From assembly GCA_033717875.1 (NCBI GenBank), contig JADDKJ010000034.1:1-36869 (forward strand): a stretch of DNA of 36,869 bases. Reading direction: 5' to 3'. Source of the stretch: SBBG01 sp033717875 (GTDB lineage: Bacteria > Pseudomonadota > Gammaproteobacteria > Ga0077554 > Ga007554). The first letter of the stretch is position 1, and each line of letters begins with the position of its first letter. The translations under genes and the position numbers were made by a program. The notes under the pieces were generated by a model, which had not been told where the DNA came from, did not search any database, and saw only the letters and a list, made by a program, of their open reading frames with translations. Below are positions 33,000 to 36,869 of the stretch, piece by piece.

Positions 33000-33366
33000 T
33001 CGTGTGGGTGAAAAACCGGGATTTCATAGTCGCGCATCCCCATGATTCCAGTGCCTTACCATTTTCCAGTTATCCCAAAACATGCTTCATCTCCATGACA
33101 GGATAATCCATGAAATATCCCCGCACAGTGCGCGAGCTATTTTCGATGTCCGGCTTCGTGGCCAATGCGACACTCGATGGTGTTTTTGGTGACCACCACG
33201 CACGGATCATCACCCTCACGCGGCGAAAAAAACGACGGTATGTTCCCACTGTGGCCACCGCTGCCGCCACCGTTACGATAAACGCACTTGCCGAACGCGT
33301 GATCTCTCGGTGGCCGATTGGCGGATTTACCTGGAGTTCGAGCGCTGGCGCGTCCACTATCCGAGG
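33000..33366 (+). pseudogene. Second ISL3-family transposase, N-terminal fragment
   Basis: A plus-strand frame from 33110 has ISL3-type N-terminal sequence (TLDGVFGDHHARIITLTRRKKRR). After an A-run frameshift near 33230, the zinc-binding CSHCGHRC and DWRIYLEFERWRVHYPR follow in the next frame. It stops at about 33366 where another IS remnant begins. Upstream, 33000-33030 (cgtgtgggtgaaaaa) may be the IS end. A different subgroup from the 30542-31883 element, since this one keeps the zinc cysteines. Confidence 0.65.
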
Positions 33367-33372
33367 TAAGGC

Positions 33373-33731
33373 CGTCAGTCGTCGCTTGAAGTTGGCCAGG
33401 CCATGACGCAGCCAGATCAAGCGCACACCCGAGGCGCTCACAAAGGTGCCGCGCTTGTGCAGCTCATTGCTCACACGCACCTAGCCGCGGGCCAGCTGCT
33501 CAAGGGCGTAGGCCAGCACCGCCCCCTCGACCCGATTTTCAGGTTCGGTCGATGCTGGTGTTTGTGCGGCAGCGCATCGAGCCTACCACAGGCTCTCGCC
33601 TCCTGGTAGCGATAGAAGGTATCTCGCGATACCCCCATAACCTTGCAGACTTGCGGCACGTTACCCAGCTCTTGGGCCAGATTCAGCAGCCCAAGCTTGT
33701 GTTTTACGATGGGTTGATTTACAACGTTCAT
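33373..33731 (-). pseudogene. IS481-family transposase remnant
   Basis: On the minus strand the start MNVVNQPIVKHKLGLLNLAQ and the HTH region VPQVCKVMGVSRDTFYRYQ are typical of IS481-type transposases. The frame is disrupted near 33490-33530, then RVSNELHKRGTFVSASGVR and WLRHGLANFKRRL follow in another frame to about 33373. The DDE catalytic domain is missing. Inverted sequences around 33733-33794 (ggggttac/gtaacccc) probably mark its end. Confidence 0.75.
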
Positions 33732-33732
33732 A

Positions 33733-33837
33733 CGGGGTTACTCCCTCTTGGGTTGGTATGATTGCTCGCACAACCATCTAACCCGGTAACCCCGCCTTTT
33801 TCAAGGTGGGTGTCAGATCACATAGAATTTCTGACAC
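33733..33837. repeat. Inverted repeats at the IS481 remnant boundary
   Basis: cggggttac (33733-33741) is repeated inverted as gtaaccccg (33786-33794). Nearby gtgtcag (33810-33816) pairs with ctgacac (33831-33837). They lie between the IS481 remnant and the end of the methyltransferase gene and look like worn IS ends or a terminator. Confidence 0.45.
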
Positions 33838-33881
33838 TACCAAATACTTTCTCCCTTGTTTCATTGAAAACCCTTTTCAAA

Positions 33882-34688
33882 TCAAACTCGACCTATTGCA
33901 CGACACATGACCTCAACAAGAAGCGCTCCTGGATGCTCCAACACAGCGTTATACTCCTCTTTAGCTTTGTTAATAGCATCCTGTGTAGTAAAATTCTTAC
34001 GAAGAATCTCTTTACTGGTCTGGTCAATAATCTCTATGGCGCCGCTCACATACCATGACAACCGCTCTTTATCTTTTGCTGTACATACCCAAGGGTGGGC
34101 CGTAATTTCATGATCGTTAAAGCCAGCCTTGATGAATATGTCTGCCAATCGATCTGCAATAGCGCTACATCCACCAATGGAATTTTGGTACTGATAGATT
34201 CCACTCCATACCTTTGCTGCTGTTGGACATGCCGGGAAAATTGTACTTGCCGAATTGATCCATTCGTAGGCGCAAACCCAACCGCCAGGCCGAATAGTCT
34301 GAGACATCTTTTTAACTACTAATATTGGGTCTGGAACATGCTCAAGTACATAGCGACAATAAGCTGCATCACACAGTGCCTCCTTCCATTCGAGGTTCAT
34401 AATGTCTGACTCTATAAAACGTATATTGGTCAATCCTTGTTCCGCAGCTAACTGTTTTGCAGTAGATATTTGAGCAGCCTCTCGGTCAATACCTATAGCC
34501 TCAACGTTGGGGGCCATCTGGGCCACTTCTCGGAGAATTGCACCTGTGCCTGAACCAAATTCAATGATTCTCATGTCCTTGACTATTGGGGGGAGGAAAT
34601 TAGCTCCCCCCAACATTTTTGCCATAATCTCCAAACGCTTTTGTTCAGCATCGTGAACGCCATGCATGTACTTGTCATAGTTATTCAT
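33882..34688 (-). CDS. Class I SAM-dependent methyltransferase
   Basis: 268 residues from ATG 34688; a GTG at 34700 is the alternative, with neither having an ideally spaced RBS. Rossmann-fold motif I is RIIEFGSGTGAILREV (about residues 40-55), motif II IGIDREAAQIS, motif III FIESDIMNLEW and CRYVLEHVPDP for motif IV; then IRPGGWVCAYEW. This is the UbiE/Tam-like small-molecule group. A GAMT-type (guanidinoacetate) enzyme is not supported by the motifs I can see. It shares strand and low GC content with the amidinotransferase and radical SAM genes, suggesting a common pathway. Substrate unknown. Confidence 0.82.
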   Translation of the reverse strand: MNNYDKYMHGVHDAEQKRLEIMAKMLGGANFLPPIVKDMRIIEFGSGTGAILREVAQMAPNVEAIGIDREAAQISTAKQLAAEQGLTNIRFIESDIMNLEWKEALCDAAYCRYVLEHVPDPILVVKKMSQTIRPGGWVCAYEWINSASTIFPACPTAAKVWSGIYQYQNSIGGCSAIADRLADIFIKAGFNDHEITAHPWVCTAKDKERLSWYVSGAIEIIDQTSKEILRKNFTTQDAINKAKEEYNAVLEHPGALLVEVMCRAIGRV

Positions 34689-34746
34689 AAGATAAACCAC
34701 ATCCTCATTATACTTAGTCCTACTTTGTCACATTCAATCCAACGCC

Positions 34747-34854
34747 ATGGATGACCTTTTTGGCGTGGGATTCCTTATCCTCGCCGCCGGGGCTGGAACG
34801 CGGATGCGCTCCAAATGGGCGGCGCTGGCGCTGATGCATTCCCATGCGACATGA
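34747..34854 (+). pseudogene. Fragment resembling the start of a GlmU-type nucleotidyltransferase
   Basis: A 35-codon open stretch whose product contains FLILAAGAGTRMRSK, the nucleotide-binding G-x-G-T-R-M signature found at the start of sugar-nucleotide pyrophosphorylases such as GlmU; it then runs into unrelated sequence and a TGA. It is GC-rich within an AT-rich region, as expected for an inserted scrap of other DNA. A chance match is unlikely but possible. Confidence 0.4.
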
Positions 34855-35058
34855 CTTCTGTCGGGGTTCGTTCAGTCGAAACGTTTGCGTGGGAGTGCGC
34901 CATATATACGAAAATTCATTCAACCGCTCCTGATAGCACACGGGTAAGATGGTGCCTTTTTACAGGAGCTAGTGGATCAATCCGTTAATATAAGGATGCT
35001 TGCGGAAAGCATCGAAAGTTACTTTCCACGGAGTAATAAATTTATTATCTAGCGGTGT
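34855..35058. other. Non-coding gap, nothing recognised
   Basis: Together with 34701-34746 this is the rest of a ~360-base gap between the methyltransferase and radical SAM genes. I see no further gene, clear terminator or repeat. It separates the two genes enough that the methyltransferase may have its own promoter. Confidence 0.5.
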
Positions 35059-36474
35059 TTAGTTAATGGTCGCCTCCTGAGCTAATGGATAAAGTAATTC
35101 ACGCTTTACAAAATTGCGCCCTCGGTGCTTTAGGTTATTAGCCACCATCCCATTCATAATTTGTTGATCTTCTTTCGGCATTAAGTAATACATCATGTTC
35201 ACGTACCAATACCAACCAAGTTTAGTTAAAAAAAGATGATGTGCGTCTTCAGTCACTAGGCCATCTTGTTTTAATGTTTCAAGTTTGTTGAGGACATCTG
35301 GATGGACTTTCCCCCAATGCACTTTATCTTTATCGATGCTACCGTGATAGGGTAGGCGTAAGATTATTGGACGAGAGAAATCTAGCTCCAGATTATGCTG
35401 GCTAATCGCACATGGAAATAGTCCTTCCGCCAACTGCTCCATATACATCTTCTTACTATGGGTATTCGTAATCACGTGTCCTTTGGTGGAGGTGACTGCA
35501 TTGGTACCAAAGCCTAGTAAATCAAAATCGTGGTAGCCATATACATGCTCGTGATAAACAAATGAGTACGCACTACAAACTATTTCGTTTGTTGCTGACG
35601 CTCGAACATAGCCGTGTCCATTATGCGGCATGAAACCGGAGTGCCGCATGAACTGGTCTACAAGGACGTTCATACCGAATTTTCGCATAGCAGACGTTGG
35701 TGGTAGGTTTGCGGCGCTGATTTTTGTATGGAGGCCTACCTGCGTTATGATGTTGTCAATAGGATAGATATCGATATTGCTAGTCCCTAGCGCTACAGCA
35801 GCCTGAAGATCTGCAATCAGTTCTTCCTCATCCTGACCGCTCATACCATATAAAATGTCAAAGGTTTGGAACGGAAAGACTTTCTTAAGCAACTCAACCG
35901 CTGTTTGAATTTTATCTAGCGAAGCTGTGAGATCAAACATATCTCGCCACTTCGGATTGAACGTCTGCAACCCAAAGCGAGGGTGAGTAACTCCTATTGA
36001 GCGCATAGCCTCTGCTCGCTCTGGAGTGAGGCTCTTCACCTCTATCTCATAGGAGTATTCTCTGAGTTGGGACAAGTCAAAAGTTTCTTTAATCAACTCT
36101 CCAATACGGAGGATCTGCTCAGGATAAAGCAGGCTTGGAGTGCCTCCGCCGAAAAATATGGCGCCGATAGGTATCTTCTTCATGTCGATCAGTTCTGACT
36201 TCAGCCTTATTTCGGATATAAGCGATTCAAAATACCGGTCAATTACTTCGCGGCTTGAATACTTTCCTCGGGTAAAAGGGCAGAAGTTGCAGATCGTGTC
36301 ACAGAATGGAACATGAAAATACAAAGCTCGCGAAGTGGCATGACCTTGAGCTCCTTCCAATATCTCTACTAAGGAGCTATTTGAGCGTTCTTTTCCTTGA
36401 TTAGGGAAGAAAAAATTATAGATAGGAAACTGACGATCAAACTTTATCAATGAATTTTGTCGAAGTATTTCCAT
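35059..36474 (-). CDS. HemN/HemW-like radical SAM enzyme
   Basis: 471 residues. The [4Fe-4S] cluster motif is C-x3-C-x2-C at Cys58, Cys62, Cys65 in YFHVPFCDTICNFCPF, with the HemN-type lead-in. The glycine motif FFGGGTPSLL (109-113) and later IGVTHPRFGLQTF are also HemN/HemW-like. The HemN-specific fourth Cys (CxC) is replaced by CPF. The C-terminal third (NGHGYVRASATNEIV, GFGTNAVTSTKGHV, LGWYWYVNMMYYLM) corresponds to the HemN-C region. Relatives of this type include coproporphyrinogen oxidase, HemW and class C radical methylases of natural-product pathways. Good RBS (GGGAG, 6-base spacing). It lies just downstream of a 23-codon ORF and a GC hairpin. True oxidase activity on coproporphyrinogen seems unlikely given the setting. 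Confidence 0.88.
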   Translation of the reverse strand: MEILRQNSLIKFDRQFPIYNFFFPNQGKERSNSSLVEILEGAQGHATSRALYFHVPFCDTICNFCPFTRGKYSSREVIDRYFESLISEIRLKSELIDMKKIPIGAIFFGGGTPSLLYPEQILRIGELIKETFDLSQLREYSYEIEVKSLTPERAEAMRSIGVTHPRFGLQTFNPKWRDMFDLTASLDKIQTAVELLKKVFPFQTFDILYGMSGQDEEELIADLQAAVALGTSNIDIYPIDNIITQVGLHTKISAANLPPTSAMRKFGMNVLVDQFMRHSGFMPHNGHGYVRASATNEIVCSAYSFVYHEHVYGYHDFDLLGFGTNAVTSTKGHVITNTHSKKMYMEQLAEGLFPCAISQHNLELDFSRPIILRLPYHGSIDKDKVHWGKVHPDVLNKLETLKQDGLVTEDAHHLFLTKLGWYWYVNMMYYLMPKEDQQIMNGMVANNLKHRGRNFVKRELLYPLAQEATIN

Positions 36475-36486
36475 GCGAATCTCCCG

Positions 36487-36515
36487 AAAAGGAAGGGGGG
36501 GTGCCCCCCCCTTCC
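36487..36515 (-). terminator. Strong GC hairpin with T-run between small ORF and radical SAM gene
   Basis: On the minus strand an 11-bp stem of GGAAGGGGGG type pairs with CCCCCCCTTCC, with a two-base loop, and is followed by TTTT (plus strand 36487-36490 aaaa). It should terminate or attenuate transcription about 20 bases after the stop of the small ORF, leaving partial read-through into the radical SAM gene. Confidence 0.75.
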
Positions 36516-36534
36516 AACCGCTTTAAGTGGTCGA

Positions 36535-36606
36535 CTACCAACAAACAACACGGACAAATGAAGAATTCTCTTCACCCAGATCGAAGTAGCTCAAAATATT
36601 TTCCAT
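36535..36606 (-). CDS. 23-residue peptide ORF (candidate precursor or leader peptide)
   Basis: ATG at 36606 (minus), 23 codons, TAG at 36535-36537. RBS GTGGAG is 8 bases upstream. The product begins MENILSYFDLGEENSS and ends FVRVVCW; it has five acidic residues in the first half and Arg, Cys and Trp near the C-terminus, with no Lys. It precedes a terminator-like hairpin and the radical SAM gene, an order common in operons for ribosomally made, post-translationally modified peptides. It could instead be a regulatory leader peptide; its codons are not strongly biased to one amino acid. I do not recognise a family. Coding status rests on RBS, start and context only. Confidence 0.5.
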   Translation of the reverse strand: MENILSYFDLGEENSSFVRVVCW

Positions 36607-36628
36607 GGTTTATCTCCACATTTAAAAT

Positions 36629-36720
36629 GCAAGGTGCCTCCTTGCGCGGATGCTGGGATAGCATTACCAACATTCTAATATTGTTAATTCGCATTAATAT
36701 TGCAAATGAAAACTTCGGCT
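36629..36720 (-). promoter_or_regulatory. Upstream region of the small-peptide ORF
   Basis: Very AT-rich. On the minus strand TTGCAA followed 17 bases later by AATATT is a possible promoter. Closer to the ORF, GCAAGG-AGGCA-CCTTGC (36629-36645) is a perfect 6-bp hairpin. No gene is recognised between 36607 and 36780. Confidence 0.3.
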
Positions 36721-36783
36721 ATCTGAAAGAGTCAATTTTTAAGGCTCTTCAGGAAGTCGTGTGGGTAAAAATTGGGGCATAGC

Positions 36784-36869
36784 ATGACGGAAAGCTACGA
36801 CGATTGCGGTATTCAGCAGTTTGAAGCGGGCTGTAAAACTGGCATGCTTTACCGATGGCTACCTCACGC
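36784..36869 (+). CDS. Start of a possible gene, cut by the window end
   Basis: An ATG at 36784 with GGGG six bases upstream opens a frame running off the window (28 codons, beginning MTESYDDCGIQQFEAG). Base composition becomes GC-richer again here, so this may be the resuming chromosome or another IS. Not recognised; just upstream is a copy of tcgtgtgggt also found at the second ISL3 remnant. Confidence 0.25.
   Translation, partial: MTESYDDCGIQQFEAGCKTGMLYRWLPH

Noticed and set aside
33882..34688. Guanidinoacetate methyltransferase completing creatine synthesis with the amidinotransferase
   Set aside because: The visible motifs fit the UbiE/Tam-like group and not GAMT, and the two genes are separated by IS remnants.
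36450..36782. 110-codon plus-strand frame over the hairpin and small ORF
   Set aside because: It begins inside the radical SAM gene, crosses a terminator hairpin and has no RBS or recognisable product.
1..36869. CRISPR array
   Set aside because: No series of regularly spaced identical repeats was found; the dispersed palindromes are single copies far apart.

Overview
The window is a chromosomal segment of a Gram-negative proteobacterium, probably beta- or gammaproteobacterial. Pointers are general-porin paralogs, oligopeptidase A (PrlC), exonuclease III, System II (ResB/CcsA) cytochrome c assembly, outer-membrane barrel and lipoprotein genes, and short palindromic intergenic repeats. No rRNA or marker gene fixes the species. 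Positions 1 to about 30540 look GC-rich by eye. About 31884-36780 is clearly more AT-rich, with different codon use, and is separated from the rest by broken insertion sequences.

Layout. 1-290: no recognisable gene, but structured sequence and one dispersed palindrome. 291-364: tRNA-Gln(CTG). 519-1204: Phd/PIN (VapBC-like) toxin-antitoxin pair with its own promoter and operator. 1220-1890 (minus): DUF4160 + DUF2442-HTH pair, also toxin-antitoxin-like, with an operator palindrome inside the promoter spacer. 2114-4597: tandem paralogous porins, each with a terminator. 4766-5326: Uma2-family nuclease. 5375-6398: ISAs1-family IS with perfect 20-bp inverted repeats and a perfect 10-bp target duplication, but with a frameshifted, internally deleted transposase.

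6463-23264 is the metabolic core, a predicted extracellular-electron-transfer (porin-cytochrome type) locus. It holds a tetraheme cytochrome, a periplasmic parvulin-type PPIase, a ~620-residue outer-membrane beta-barrel, three paralogous triheme c7-like cytochromes, a blue-copper (cupredoxin) protein with a helical extension, two NHL beta-propeller lipoproteins, an 11-heme cytochrome, its own ResB/CcsA haem-attachment pair, a TPR protein and a signal-less beta-propeller. In all 24 CXXCH sites are encoded. Likely logic: ResB/CcsA attach haem, the PPIase helps fold exported proteins, the barrel and multiheme proteins form a conduit across the outer membrane, and the triheme proteins and cupredoxin carry electrons in the periplasm. 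Direction of electron flow (metal or sulfur oxidation versus respiration) cannot be read from sequence.

23371-30542 is mostly housekeeping: prlC, an exported trypsin-like protease with a large unknown C-terminal part, xthA, a convergent PfkB-type sugar kinase with a zinc-ribbon membrane protein, an exported ankyrin protein and a small lipoprotein. 30542-31883 is a decayed ISL3-family IS.

31882-36606 (minus) is the most unusual part: an AT-rich cassette with a 23-codon ORF (good RBS, followed by a strong GC hairpin and T-run), a HemN-like radical SAM enzyme, a class I SAM methyltransferase and a full-length arginine:glycine amidinotransferase homologue with all three catalytic residues. IS remnants and a nucleotidyltransferase-like fragment lie between the genes. 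It could be a small biosynthetic system, possibly peptide-based (RiPP-like); this is a hypothesis, not a known family assignment.
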